From Nocardioides speluncae (GTDB lineage Bacteria; Actinomycetota; Actinomycetes; Propionibacteriales; Nocardioidaceae): 64,000 nt of DNA. Below the pieces are notes generated by a model. It was not told the DNA's origin. It made no database searches and worked only from the letters and a program-made list of their open reading frames with translations. The DNA lies in the NCBI RefSeq assembly GCF_003121585.1, contig NZ_QEOO01000042.1, positions 176,745 through 240,744 of the forward strand. The letters run 5' to 3'. This document shows positions 46,132-55,182 of this stretch, piece by piece. A program made the translations under genes and the position numbers. Each line of letters begins with the position of its first letter. The first letter of the stretch is position 1.

Positions 46132-47736
46132 TTGTCGAATCATGGCCCGACCCCTGAGTCGCTTGGTCGGCACAGGGCAGCCAAGGAGAGACGGAACGTC
46201 CGGTGGGGACCGGTCGTCGCCGTACTCCCAGTAGTTGCCGCGATCGCCGGCGGCGCCTACGCGGTCCGATCGATGAGCAGCGACGACGACGGCAGTGCCG
46301 ACGGCTGCGGTGGACCTGCGATCACGGTCGAGGCAGCACCGGAGATCGCCGAGGTCATCCAGAAGGTGACGGCTGACTGCGACAACATCGAGGTGAGCCC
46401 GACCTCGTCCGCTGAGACCGCCGAGAAGGTCGTGGCCGGCGAGGGTGCTCCCGACGTATGGATCCCGGACTCGTTGCTGTGGGAGTCACGGGTAGCTCAA
46501 CGGGCGTCGACGCCACCGCGGCGGCTGATCACCTCACTCGCGACGACGCCGATCGTGATCGCCTCCAGGGTCAAGGACCCGCCCACCACCTGGTCGGACC
46601 TGATCAGTGACCGCGACCTGATCATGGGCGACCCGACGACCAGCACCGCCGCCGTCCTTCCGCTCGTCGGAACCGGAGCCGAGTCTGATCTCGAGAAGTC
46701 CAGCCAGCTGATCGTGCCCCTCGCCCAGGCGCAGTCGGAAGGCGACGGCGAGTTCCCGACCGACGCGAAGCGGGTCGAGTTGGTGGAGTCCGATGAACAG
46801 GCCTTGACCGCGGTCAGCGAGCAGGTCGTGCTCAGCCGGGCGCCCAAACTGCCGATGACGGTCCCCGCCAAGGGCACCGCATTCCTTGACTACCCGGTGC
46901 TGCTGACCACCTCCGACGACCGGCGTGCGGACGTCGAAAGCACGACCGAGGCGCTGACCGAGGTACTCAGGTCACCGGAGTTCAAGGAGAGGCTCACCAA
47001 GGCGAAGTTCCGCTCGACCGACGGCGCTGACATCAAGAACGGCGTCCAGGACATCACGCGCCTGGCGCTGCCGAACGCCAACGACCTCGGGTCGCTTCTC
47101 GGTCGGTGGGGAGCCCTCGGCCGGCCCGGCTGGATCCTGACTGTGGTCGACGTGTCCGGCTCAATGGACTTCGAGTCCGGCAACAGCACTCGGGTCGAGC
47201 TGCTGGCGAGCAGCGTCGAGAGCAGCTTGCGTCTGTTCCCCGACACCGCCGGCATGGGGATCTGGGTCTTCTCCGAGAAGCTGGAGGGCGACACCGACCA
47301 CCGGGAGCTGCTGCCCACCCGGCAGCTGGACGCCGAGGTCGGGTCCGGCACCCAGCGGGACGCGATCCTGGGCGAGGCGCGGAAGCTGCCGACGATGACC
47401 ACCGGCGGTACCGGCCTCTACGACACCGTGCTGGCCGCCTACCGCTCCGCACAGGAGGACTGGAAGCCGGGCGCCTTCAACTCGGTGGCGATCATGACCG
47501 ACGGCGAGAACGAGGACCCGGGCAGCGTCTCGAAGGAGAAGCTGCTGAGCGAGCTCAGGCGGCTGTTCGACCCGGCCAAGCCGGTCACGATCCAGGCCTT
47601 CGGCATCACCAAAGACTCCGACATCGAGTCGCTCAGAGAGATCGCCGGGGCAACTGGTGGAGGCGCCTACGAGGTCCTCGACCCGGCTCAGATGGCCAAG
47701 TACTTCACGCTCGCGCTCATCGGACAACCCGCCTGA
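46132..47736 (+). CDS. Membrane-anchored solute-binding/VWA-domain protein (copy 1)
   Basis: The 534-residue protein has a short basic N-terminus, one transmembrane helix (about residues 26-43; VVAVLPVVAAIAGGAYAV), an extracellular solute-binding-like domain (ITVEAAPEIAEVIQKVTADC, GAPDVWIPDSLLW, TPIVIASRV) and a C-terminal von Willebrand A domain. The metal site residues are visible as VVDVSGSMD, GGTGLYDT and MTDGEN. The start is the TTG at 46132, with GAGGGG five bases before it; the paralogue downstream shares this start context. It probably binds a ligand or protein partner outside the cell. Confidence 0.85.
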   Translation: MSNHGPTPESLGRHRAAKERRNVRWGPVVAVLPVVAAIAGGAYAVRSMSSDDDGSADGCGGPAITVEAAPEIAEVIQKVTADCDNIEVSPTSSAETAEKVVAGEGAPDVWIPDSLLWESRVAQRASTPPRRLITSLATTPIVIASRVKDPPTTWSDLISDRDLIMGDPTTSTAAVLPLVGTGAESDLEKSSQLIVPLAQAQSEGDGEFPTDAKRVELVESDEQALTAVSEQVVLSRAPKLPMTVPAKGTAFLDYPVLLTTSDDRRADVESTTEALTEVLRSPEFKERLTKAKFRSTDGADIKNGVQDITRLALPNANDLGSLLGRWGALGRPGWILTVVDVSGSMDFESGNSTRVELLASSVESSLRLFPDTAGMGIWVFSEKLEGDTDHRELLPTRQLDAEVGSGTQRDAILGEARKLPTMTTGGTGLYDTVLAAYRSAQEDWKPGAFNSVAIMTDGENEDPGSVSKEKLLSELRRLFDPAKPVTIQAFGITKDSDIESLREIAGATGGGAYEVLDPAQMAKYFTLALIGQPA

Positions 47737-47892
47737 ACCCGAGGCAAAACGAAACCGCCATAAATTTGGACGGAACGGGCAAATTTCCAGGTTTTAGTCT
47801 TGACATCCGCAAGCACGTCCATTTCAGAGAGTGGGACAGCGGACCAAACCCCGGATAGACTCCGCGCGCACGACAAACAAAGGGGTGGGGAG

Positions 47893-49503
47893 TTGTCGAA
47901 GCACGACCCGAGCCCTGAGCCGCTTGGACGGCACAGGGCAGCCAAAGAGAGACAGAGCGTCCGGTGGGGGCCGGTCGTCGCTGTGCTCGCTGTCATCGCC
48001 ATGGTGGCCGGCGGCGCCTACGTCATCCGGTCCGTGGCTGGCGACGAAGAAGATAGCAGTGCCACTGGCTGCGGTGGACCGACGGTCACCGTCGAGGCCG
48101 CGCCCGAGATCGCCGACGTGGTCCAGGGCGCGATGTCCGGCTGCGACAACGTCGAGGTGATCGGGGTTCCGTCCGCCGAGACCGCGCAGAAGGTGTCGGC
48201 CGGCAAGGGTGCTCCCGACGTCTGGATCCCGGACTCGTCCGCCTGGGAGGCGCGCATCGCCGAGCTGGCGCCGGTGCCGCCCAAGCGGCTGCTCACCTCA
48301 GTCGCGTCGTCGCCAATCGTGATCGCCTCCAAGGTCGGGAACCCGCCCAGCACCTGGTCGGACCTGCTGAAGGACCCGAACCTGATCATGGGCGACCCGC
48401 TGACCAGCACCGCCGCCGTGGTCCCACTTGTCGGCACCGGAGCCGAGTCCGGCCTCGAGAAGTCCAGTCAGCTGATCGTGCCGCTGGCCCAGGAGCAGTC
48501 CGAAGGATCCGGCAAGCTCCCCACCGACTCGACGCGAGTCAAGGACGTGGAGTCCGGCGAGCAGGGCCTGACCACGGTCAGCGAGCAGGCCGTACTCACC
48601 AGGGCGCCCGGGCTGACGATGACGGTCCCCGCCACCGGCACCACCTACCTCGACTACCCGGTCCTACTGACGACGTCCGAGGACCGGCGCGCCGACATCG
48701 AAGCCACGACCGAGGCCCTGACCAAGCGGCTCAAGTCGTCGGAGATGAAGGAGGCGCTTGCCGAGGCGAAGTTCCGATCGACCAGCGGCGAGCTCATCGA
48801 GAACGGCGTCAAGGACATCACCCGGCTGGCGCTGCCGAACGCCGACGACCTCAACTCCCTGCTCCGTAGCTGGGGAACGTTCGCGCGGCCCAGCTGGATC
48901 CTGGCCGTGATCGACGTGTCCGGCTCGATGGACTACCAGTCCGGCAGCAGCACCCGGATCGAGCTGCTGGCCAGCACGGTCGAAGGCGGCCTGAGCCTGT
49001 TCCCCGACGCGGCCGGCATCGGCGTCTGGGTGTTCTCCGAGAAGCTGCAGGGCACCGCCGACTACCGGGAGCTGCTACCCACCCGGCGGCTGGACGCCAA
49101 GGTCGGCTCCGGAACCCACCGCGAGGCCATCCTGGCCGAGGCGAGGAAGCTGCCGAGCATGACCTCCGGCGGCACCGGTCTCTACGACACGGTCCTCGCC
49201 GCCTACCGCACGGCACAGGCGAGCTGGAACCCGCGCGCGGTCAACTCGGTGATCATCTTCACCGACGGTGAGAACGACGACCCGGGCAGCATCTCGAAGG
49301 AGGAGCTGCTGAGCGAGCTCAGGCGGCTCTCCGACCCGGCGCGGCCGATCTCGATCAACGCCTTCGGCCTCACCAAGGACTCCGACATCGAGGCGCTCAA
49401 GGAGATCGCGACGACGACCGGCGGCGGCAACGCCTACGAGGTCCTCGACCCGGCCCAGATGGGCGAGTACTTCGCACTCGCGCTCAGCGGCCGGGACTCC
49501 TGA
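47893..49503 (+). CDS. Membrane-anchored solute-binding/VWA-domain protein (copy 2)
   Basis: The 536-residue protein is a tandem paralogue of the previous one with the same domains: VVAVLAVIAMVAGGAYVI helix, GAPDVWIPDSSAW, and VWA motifs VIDVSGSMD, GGTGLYDT and FTDGEN. It also starts with TTG (MSKHDPSPEPLGRHRAAKER). Both genes have TAGACTCC about 30 bases before the TTG, a probable -10 box copied with the gene. The two may be used in different conditions or form a heteromer. Confidence 0.86.
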   Translation: MSKHDPSPEPLGRHRAAKERQSVRWGPVVAVLAVIAMVAGGAYVIRSVAGDEEDSSATGCGGPTVTVEAAPEIADVVQGAMSGCDNVEVIGVPSAETAQKVSAGKGAPDVWIPDSSAWEARIAELAPVPPKRLLTSVASSPIVIASKVGNPPSTWSDLLKDPNLIMGDPLTSTAAVVPLVGTGAESGLEKSSQLIVPLAQEQSEGSGKLPTDSTRVKDVESGEQGLTTVSEQAVLTRAPGLTMTVPATGTTYLDYPVLLTTSEDRRADIEATTEALTKRLKSSEMKEALAEAKFRSTSGELIENGVKDITRLALPNADDLNSLLRSWGTFARPSWILAVIDVSGSMDYQSGSSTRIELLASTVEGGLSLFPDAAGIGVWVFSEKLQGTADYRELLPTRRLDAKVGSGTHREAILAEARKLPSMTSGGTGLYDTVLAAYRTAQASWNPRAVNSVIIFTDGENDDPGSISKEELLSELRRLSDPARPISINAFGLTKDSDIEALKEIATTTGGGNAYEVLDPAQMGEYFALALSGRDS

Positions 49504-49545
49504 CGCAGAACTCATCCAGGTCAGGGGTTTCGCAGTAGTGCACGC

Positions 49546-49581
49546 GTGGGTACGACGGGCCCATCCACCCGTCGTACCCAC
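49546..49581 (+). terminator. Terminator hairpin after the VWA genes
   Basis: A perfect 14-bp stem (GTGGGTACGACGGG with its complement) and 8-base loop lie 43 bases after the copy 2 stop and 20 bases before the lipoprotein start. Confidence 0.75.
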
Positions 49582-49601
49582 TTCGTGAGGGGCCAATTTT
49601 G

Positions 49602-50273
49602 ATGCGTATCCGTCTCGGGCTCGGGGTCGCCGCGGCACTGTCCGTGTGCGCCTTGAGCGGATGTGATGCGGCGACCGACGACGCCGTCGAGGCTGACCCG
49701 GTCACCACTAGTTCCGAGTCCCGTGACTCCGGCGACGACCCGTCCGGTGAGCCGACCGGGAGCGGGCTCACCGACGGCCGGTCAAACACCGCCGTCCGGC
49801 TCACCAACCCCGGCGCCACTCTGTCGGTCGGAGACTCGGCCAAGGTGCCGGTGACGGCCGGGGACGACGGCGCCGGAACCATTCGGATCACCGTGACCGG
49901 CATCGAGCAGGGCGACACCCAGGACCTGCTCGACGCCGAGGTCGACGACGGCGAGCGGTACACGCCGTTCTACATCCACGCCGAGGTCGAGATCCGGGCG
50001 CAGGCCGGAGACGGCCTGAGCGGCCTGAGCGTCAACACCAACCTCGACGGCCTGATCGGCACCACCACCGCCGGCCGCCTGGTCAGCTTCGGCGACTTCG
50101 GGCCGTGCCCGGCCAAGGCAGCCCGTCCCGACGCCCGGGTCGGCGACTCGTTCGAGACCTGCGTGGTTGCTCTGGCCCCAATCGGTGACTCGGTCGACGG
50201 CGTCCAGTTCTCGGCGTACGACTCCGACTACGACACCTTCGACGGCGATCCGGTCGTCTGGCGCGAGTCCTAG
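49602..50273 (+). CDS. Lipoprotein with immunoglobulin-like domain
   Basis: The 223-residue protein has a lipobox (VCALSGCDA), an acidic Ser/Thr-rich linker and a beta-rich domain (NTAVRLTNPGATLSVGDSAKV, FYIHAEVEIRAQAG, two cysteines at CPAKA and ETCVVAL) like DUF4352-type immunoglobulin-like domains. The ATG at 49602 has GAGGGG nine bases upstream. It may belong with the VWA proteins functionally, but a hairpin separates them. No catalytic motif is seen. Confidence 0.78.
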   Translation: MRIRLGLGVAAALSVCALSGCDAATDDAVEADPVTTSSESRDSGDDPSGEPTGSGLTDGRSNTAVRLTNPGATLSVGDSAKVPVTAGDDGAGTIRITVTGIEQGDTQDLLDAEVDDGERYTPFYIHAEVEIRAQAGDGLSGLSVNTNLDGLIGTTTAGRLVSFGDFGPCPAKAARPDARVGDSFETCVVALAPIGDSVDGVQFSAYDSDYDTFDGDPVVWRES

Positions 50274-50405
50274 AGCGTTCGCAGAGTTCGGTCCCCGGGG
50301 CGTTTTGCTGGACCCCGAGGACCTGGGCAGCCGCCCGTCCCTGCAGCGACGTGACCACCTGGTGAAGTAGGTACCCAGCGCGCTCCACGACATACCGGCG
50401 GCTAG

Positions 50406-50563
50406 TGGTCACCCCCCGGAAGTTCTTCGAGGGTCTGAGTGGTCAGGGTGCGTGCAGCGCAAGGCGTCGGAGGGAGGCGGGCCGGGGGCCCGTCGACCGA
50501 CGACAACGCAGCGATGTGCGTGCCCTGGCCGCTCAGACCCCGATGAACTTCCGGGGGTGACCA
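50406..50563 (-). mobile_element. MITE-like element, copy 2
   Basis: The 158-bp palindromic element is nearly identical to the copy at 27254-27410 but inverted. Its ends are TGGTCACCCCCCGG... and the mirrored GGGGGTGACCA, and both flanks are CTAG (50402-50405 and 50564-50567), consistent with a 4-bp target duplication. The right CTAG holds the stop codon of the minus-strand gene. Confidence 0.9.
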
Positions 50564-51304
50564 CTAGTGCAGCCCTCGGTCGGCGAACGCGGCCTCGATC
50601 CAGTTCGTGAACTCCACGGCGAGATGGAGGCAGTGCTGCTGGATCAGGTACGGCGGCGTCAGGATCGGGAACTCCACCGCGAGCCGGGCATGGAAGCCGT
50701 CGTCGGTCGGGCGGAACTGGTGCCGCACCCCGCCGATCGCCCTGCCCGACCGGCTGCGCGCCACCCCGGCCAGCACGAGCGGGAACTCCGGGTCGACGGG
50801 CGTGACGAGGTCGGCGACGTCGACGTAGTCGATGAGGAACCGCGCCGGCAGCGGGCTGCCGCCGGTCGTCTCGATGACCTCCTGGCGGCCGTCGGGCGCG
50901 GTCGCGATCAGGAAGTGGTCGGGGTTGGCGGCGAGCATGCTGAGCTCGTAGTCCGGGCGGCCGGTGTCGCTGAACCAGGCCACGAACTCGGCGGCGTCGC
51001 CGCCGGTGACGTACAGGTCGCAGACGCTGAACCGGCGCCCGCGCCGCGACAGCACGACGACCGGGAGGGTGGCGGCCTCGGAGGCCCGCAGTGGCAGCCG
51101 CAGCCGGCGGCGTACCTCATCGGCACCCAGGTCGGCCTTCGCTCGGGCGAACTCCAGCCGCTGGTCGGGCAGTTCGCCCGGCGGCGGCTCAAGCCGGATC
51201 CGCTTGGCCGCGCGCGGCAGCCGCCTGGCCTCCCAGGCCAGCGTCTGGTCGCGGGGCACGTCGCGACCGTCGACAACAGCGCGAACGGTGAGTTCTCCGG
51301 TCAT
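50564..51304 (-). CDS. Uncharacterised 246-residue protein divergent from TetR
   Basis: I do not recognise the family. The protein is soluble, Arg- and Glu-rich in the first 70 residues, with no signal peptide and one cysteine pair (VCDLYV, QQHCLH). Beta-rich stretches (LPVVVLSRRGRRFSVCDLYV, PDHFLIATAPDGRQEVIETTGG) look like a lipocalin or SRPBCC-like fold, but that is a guess. The TAG stop is in the CTAG flank of a MITE-like element. It shares a divergent operator with the TetR gene, so it is the likely regulated target. Confidence 0.65.
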   Translation of the reverse strand: MTGELTVRAVVDGRDVPRDQTLAWEARRLPRAAKRIRLEPPPGELPDQRLEFARAKADLGADEVRRRLRLPLRASEAATLPVVVLSRRGRRFSVCDLYVTGGDAAEFVAWFSDTGRPDYELSMLAANPDHFLIATAPDGRQEVIETTGGSPLPARFLIDYVDVADLVTPVDPEFPLVLAGVARSRSGRAIGGVRHQFRPTDDGFHARLAVEFPILTPPYLIQQHCLHLAVEFTNWIEAAFADRGLH

Positions 51305-51326
51305 CTACCTGCTCCTACCGATCTCG

Positions 51327-51350
51327 TTAATGCAAGTATAGTTTCATTAA
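51327..51350. promoter_or_regulatory. TetR operator
   Basis: TTAATG-N12-CATTAA is a 24-bp imperfect palindrome that keeps symmetry in the centre (AAGTATA region). It lies in the 69-base gap between the divergent genes and overlaps a TATAGT-like -10 box. Confidence 0.7.
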
Positions 51351-51373
51351 GCATGGTTGAGGAGGAGGTGTCC

Positions 51374-51952
51374 ATGAGCGAGGAGCCTGGTCAGCGACGT
51401 CCCGGCGGCCGGACGGCACGCAACCGGGAGAACGTCGTCCGGGCCACCCTCGACCTACTGCTGGACGAGGGCTACGAGCACCTCACCGTCGCTCGGGTCG
51501 CGGCGGCCGCGGGCGTCGCCGAGACGACGGTGTACCGGCGCTGGCCGAGCAAGGCGCACCTGGCCGCCGAGGCCCTCGCCGACCTCGCCCGGCTCGAGAA
51601 CCCGGTGCCCGACACCGGCACCCTGGCGGGCGACCTTCGCGCGTTCCTGACCCAGATCGTCGAGCTGATCGGCCGCGCCGACATCCAGCGGCTCCTGCGC
51701 ACGGCCGCCTCCCTCGATCCGGCCGACGACGAGCTGGCGCAGGCCAGGCGCGGCTTCTGGGAGGCCCGCTTCGCCGGCGCCGCCGGCATTGTCGAGCGCG
51801 CCGTACGGCGCGGCGAGCTCCCGTCTGACGCCGACGCCTATGAGCTGATCGAGGATCTCGCCGGCGTCGCGTACTTCCGGCTGCTGGTCACCGGCCGCCC
51901 GCTCGACGAACGGATGATCGAGCGGTCCGTGGCTCGTGCCCTGCGGACCTAG
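51374..51952 (+). CDS. TetR-family transcriptional regulator
   Basis: The 192-residue protein has an N-terminal TetR helix-turn-helix (VVRATLDLLLDEGYEHLTV, GVAETTVYRRWPSKAHL) and a C-terminal TetR_C-type helical domain. The ATG at 51374 follows AGGAGG at seven bases and is preferred to the ATG at 51353. It is divergent from the unknown gene and overlaps the end of the converging histidine kinase gene by four bases. The ligand is unknown. Confidence 0.92.
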   Translation: MSEEPGQRRPGGRTARNRENVVRATLDLLLDEGYEHLTVARVAAAAGVAETTVYRRWPSKAHLAAEALADLARLENPVPDTGTLAGDLRAFLTQIVELIGRADIQRLLRTAASLDPADDELAQARRGFWEARFAGAAGIVERAVRRGELPSDADAYELIEDLAGVAYFRLLVTGRPLDERMIERSVARALRT

Positions 51953-53259
51953 GGCGACGCAAGGTGAAGGTGTACGCCGGTGCGGCCATCGACGCGGCGT
52001 ACGTCGACCCGGCCGCCATGTGCCTGTGCGATCTCCCGGACGATGGACAGCCCGAGGCCCGCGCCGAGCGGATCGTCCGGCGGGAAACCGCCGCCCTCGT
52101 CGGTCACCATGACCACCGCGCCCTCGCCGGTGTCTCGGACCTCGATCTCGACCTCGCCGGCGCCGTGCCGGAGTGCGTTGTCGACGAGGTTGGACAGCGC
52201 CCGGTCGAGGCGCAGCTCGTCGCCGGGGAACTCGACGGGCCGCGGTGCCCTGACCGTGATCGCGCGCTCGCCGGCCGCCGGCTGGAAGCGCCGGCCGATA
52301 CGGGTGGCCAGTGCGGACAGATCGACGGGTCCGGCCTCGATCGGCAGTCCGCCGTGGTCGGGCGCCGCGCGCTGCAGCACGTTCTCGGCCAGGGCGATCA
52401 GCCGCAACACCTCGTCGTGGAGGGAGCCGAGCGCCCTGGTCAGCTCTTCGGGGGCTCTGGGCTGGGCCAGTGCCAGCTCGATCTCGGTGCGCATCAGCGT
52501 CAGCGGCGTGCGCAGCTCATGGCCTGCCTCTGCCGCGAACCTCCTCTCCCTCAGGAGCCCCTCGTCGAGCCGGTCGAGCATCGCGTTGAGCGTCACCGCC
52601 ATCCGGCGCAGCTCGTCGTCGGCGTCGGGCAGCGGGAGCCGCTCCCCCGCGCTGCGGCCGGAGATGGTGGCGGCCCGAGCCCGGATCCGCTCGACCGGGC
52701 GCAGCCCCACGCCCGCGACGACGTACCCGAGGCCGCCGGCGACCAGAAGCGCCAGCGGTCCGCCGACGAGCAGCTGACCGCGCAGCTGCGCGCGCGCCTC
52801 GTCGGTGTCCTCGCGCGAGGTGCCGACGACCAGGTAGCCGTCACCGGTAGCCCGAACCAGCAGCAGCGCGGCCTCGCGCTCGGTCTCGCGGTCCCCGCGC
52901 TGCGCCGCGTCGTCGTCGTACAACTCGATGACGCTGTCGCGGTAGCCGGGCTCGACCGGGTCGACGATCGGTCCGGCGACCAGCTGCGAGGACGCCTCGA
53001 CCTCACCCTGGCCGGTGAGCACCTGGGCGTGCACCTCGCCGCCGAGGGCACGTACCGCCTCCAGTCGGGCCGAGGCCGGCAGCGCCGCGAGCCGGTCCGC
53101 CTCGACGGCGACCGTGTCCCGGAGCCGCTCGTCGAGTGCATCGGCCATGCGCAGCTGTACGAACGTCCCGAGCCCGGCCAGCGCCACCATCGTGGCACCG
53201 AGGAACGCCAGCGCGACCCGGACCCGCAGCGGCCAGCGAGAGGGCCACCACCAGATCAC
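51949..53259 (-). CDS. Sensor histidine kinase
   Basis: The 436-residue protein has two transmembrane helices (about 12-32 and 165-190) around a 130-residue extracytoplasmic sensor, then HAMP (GLRPVERIRARAATI), the dimerisation H box (AAEAGHELRTPLTLMR), N box (LSNLVDNALRHG), and G boxes (VTDEGGGFPPDDP, GAGLGLSIV). It phosphorylates the response regulator that precedes it with a four-base overlap. The sensor domain shows no recognisable motif. Confidence 0.94.
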   Translation of the reverse strand: MIWWWPSRWPLRVRVALAFLGATMVALAGLGTFVQLRMADALDERLRDTVAVEADRLAALPASARLEAVRALGGEVHAQVLTGQGEVEASSQLVAGPIVDPVEPGYRDSVIELYDDDAAQRGDRETEREAALLLVRATGDGYLVVGTSREDTDEARAQLRGQLLVGGPLALLVAGGLGYVVAGVGLRPVERIRARAATISGRSAGERLPLPDADDELRRMAVTLNAMLDRLDEGLLRERRFAAEAGHELRTPLTLMRTEIELALAQPRAPEELTRALGSLHDEVLRLIALAENVLQRAAPDHGGLPIEAGPVDLSALATRIGRRFQPAAGERAITVRAPRPVEFPGDELRLDRALSNLVDNALRHGAGEVEIEVRDTGEGAVVMVTDEGGGFPPDDPLGAGLGLSIVREIAQAHGGRVDVRRVDGRTGVHLHLASP

Positions 53260-53933
53260 GGCGTCTCCCCGGTGATCCGGTACCCGGCTCCGCGGACCGT
53301 TTGCAGGCTGGTGACGCCGAAGGGCCGGTCGAGCTTGGCACGCAGATAGCCCACGTAGACGTCGACCACGTTCGAGGCGACCTCGTGAGCGTCGCCCCAG
53401 GCCAGTTCGAGCAGCAGCTCACGGGTCAGCACCTGCCCCGGGCGACGCATGAACGCCTCCAGCAGCGCGAGCTCCTTCGCAGACAGCGATATCTCGGTCT
53501 CTCCCCGCCAGACCCGCCGTCCGGCCAGGTCGAAGCGCAGGTCGCCCACCGCGAGATCGGTTGGGCGTGGCACCGGGCCGCGACGAGCCAGGGCCCGCAT
53601 CCGGGCCAGCAGCTCCTGGAAGGCGAACGGCTTGGCCAGGTAGTCGTCGGCTCCGCTGTCCAGGCCGGTGATCCGGTCGGCCACCGCCGTCCGGGCGGTC
53701 AGCATCAGCACCGGCGTCCAGACGAACGCCGCCCGCAGCTGACGGCAGACCCGGAAGCCGTCGAGATCCGGCAGCCGGACGTCGAGCAGGACGACGTCGT
53801 ACTCACCGCCGCTCGCGGACGCAAGCGCCTCGGCGCCGGTGCCGACCACGTCGACCACATCGCCGTGCTCACTGAGCCCGCGAGCAACGAGGGCGGCGAG
53901 CTTCGCCTCGTCCTCGACCAGCAACACCCGCAT
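53256..53933 (-). CDS. OmpR/PhoB-family response regulator
   Basis: The 225-residue protein has a receiver domain (MRVLLVEDEAKLAALVARGL, phosphorylation Asp in VVLLDVRLPD, Lys in DDYLAKPF) and a winged-helix effector (SLSAKELALLEAFMRRPGQV, SNVVDVYVGYLRAKLDRPFG). It heads the two-gene operon with the histidine kinase and faces the PepSY/lipoprotein operon across a palindromic operator. Confidence 0.95.
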   Translation of the reverse strand: MRVLLVEDEAKLAALVARGLSEHGDVVDVVGTGAEALASASGGEYDVVLLDVRLPDLDGFRVCRQLRAAFVWTPVLMLTARTAVADRITGLDSGADDYLAKPFAFQELLARMRALARRGPVPRPTDLAVGDLRFDLAGRRVWRGETEISLSAKELALLEAFMRRPGQVLTRELLLELAWGDAHEVASNVVDVYVGYLRAKLDRPFGVTSLQTVRGAGYRITGETP

Positions 53934-53953
53934 CCGTCCATGCTAGGGAGGTC

Positions 53954-53990
53954 GATGAGCGTCGGATGAGAGGCTCATCGATCCCTCATC
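53954..53990. promoter_or_regulatory. Double direct-repeat palindrome, probable response-regulator site
   Basis: GATGAG at 53954 and 53965 and CTCATC at 53974 and 53985 form two direct repeats spaced 11 bases apart, mirrored about AGG at 53971-53973. Direct repeats with one helical turn spacing suit OmpR-type dimers. The site lies between the response regulator and the PepSY gene. Confidence 0.75.
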
Positions 53991-54011
53991 TGGTCGGCCT
54001 ACGTTGGGGGT

Positions 54012-54341
54012 ATGAACCTGAAACCGACATCGAAGCGGGCGGCCGTCGTGATCGCGAGCGCCGCCGTACTGACCGTAGGCGCCGTGAGTGGCGCCTTCGC
54101 CCTCGCGGGCGACGACGACGCCAGCGAGCGTCCCATCCCGGCATCAGAGCTCGAGCAGGCCGAGCGGGCAGCGCTCGCCGAGACCGGTGGCGGGACGGTC
54201 ACCGAAACCGAGGTTGACGACGAGGAGAGCAAGTACGAGGTCGAGGTGACCCTCGACGACGGCAGCCAGGTCGACGTCCAGCTCGACGAGAGCTTCAAGG
54301 TCGTCGGCTCCGAACGCGACGACGACACGTCCGACGACTGA
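54012..54341 (+). CDS. Secreted PepSY-like protein
   Basis: The 109-residue protein has a signal peptide or anchor (AAVVIASAAVLTVGAVSGAFA) and a PepSY-like domain (IPASELEQAERAALAETGGG, KYEVEVTLDDGSQVDVQLD). PepSY proteins inhibit proteases or sense envelope stress. It is divergent from the response regulator and probably belongs to its regulon. The C-terminus is acidic (SERDDDTSDD). Confidence 0.82.
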   Translation: MNLKPTSKRAAVVIASAAVLTVGAVSGAFALAGDDDASERPIPASELEQAERAALAETGGGTVTETEVDDEESKYEVEVTLDDGSQVDVQLDESFKVVGSERDDDTSDD

Positions 54342-54348
54342 GCCTGTG

Positions 54349-55119
54349 ATGCGCGTCCTGGCCGCCGCGGCGCTGCTCGCGGTACTCGCCGTACTCGTCG
54401 GCTGCGGCAGCGAGCCAGCGGCCGAGGAGCCGACTGAGGAGCCGGCAGGCCTCGACCCCGCCGAGTTCAGCTCCGAGGTGACCAACCCGTGGTTCCCGCT
54501 CGAGCCGGGCACCCGCTGGACCTACCGCGAGACCACCGAAGACGGCGAGAAGGTGCTCGTCGTCGTCACCGCCACGTCGGTCACCCGCGAGATCGCGAAC
54601 GGCGTCACCGCCCGCGTCGTCCGCGACACCGTCACCCTCGACGGCGAGATCATCGAGGACACCCTCGACTGGTACGCCCAGGACGCCGACGGAACCGTCT
54701 GGTACGTCGGCGAGGACACCGCGGAGTTCGAGGACGGCGAGCTGGCCAATCGGGACGGCTCCTTCGAGGCCGGGGTCGACGGCGCGGAGGCGGGGGTGAT
54801 CATGCCCGCCACGCCGGAGGTCGGCATGAAGTACCAACAGGAGTACTACCGGGGCGAGGCCGAGGACCGCGGCGAGGTGCTCGCCTTCGGGCAGCGGGCG
54901 CGAGTGCCTGCCGGCGAGTACGACGGGCTCCTGCAGACCGCCGACACCACCCCGCTCGAGCCCGACGTGCTTGAGCACAAGTTCTATGCCGAAGGCGTCG
55001 GCCTGGTCCTCACCGTCGACAAGGAGTCGGCCGGCCGCGAAGAGCTGCTGTCGGTCACCAAGGTCTCCCCGGCCGAGGCACGTAGCGCTGGCACGGCGCC
55101 CCTCGGCACGCCGTACTGA
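54349..55119 (+). CDS. Lipoprotein of unknown function
   Basis: The 256-residue protein has a lipobox (LAVLVGCGSE) and an acidic linker, then a beta-rich domain (NPWFPLEPGTRWTYRETTED, ADGTVWYVGEDTAEFEDGEL, LEHKFYAEGVGLVLTVDKE) typical of a conserved actinobacterial lipoprotein family that is not functionally described. It starts seven bases after the PepSY stop, so the two form an operon opposite the two-component system. Confidence 0.82.
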   Translation: MRVLAAAALLAVLAVLVGCGSEPAAEEPTEEPAGLDPAEFSSEVTNPWFPLEPGTRWTYRETTEDGEKVLVVVTATSVTREIANGVTARVVRDTVTLDGEIIEDTLDWYAQDADGTVWYVGEDTAEFEDGELANRDGSFEAGVDGAEAGVIMPATPEVGMKYQQEYYRGEAEDRGEVLAFGQRARVPAGEYDGLLQTADTTPLEPDVLEHKFYAEGVGLVLTVDKESAGREELLSVTKVSPAEARSAGTAPLGTPY

Positions 55120-55145
55120 ACCGCTCGCTCTCGCACAAATGACGA

Positions 55146-55182
55146 GGCGGCCCGGTCTGCGCTTCAGCAGACACGGGCCGCC
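55146..55182 (+). terminator. Terminator hairpin of the PepSY operon
   Basis: GGCGGCCCG-GTCTGC pairs with GCAGAC-A-CGGGCCGCC across a 6-base loop, 27 bases after the lipoprotein stop. Confidence 0.8.
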
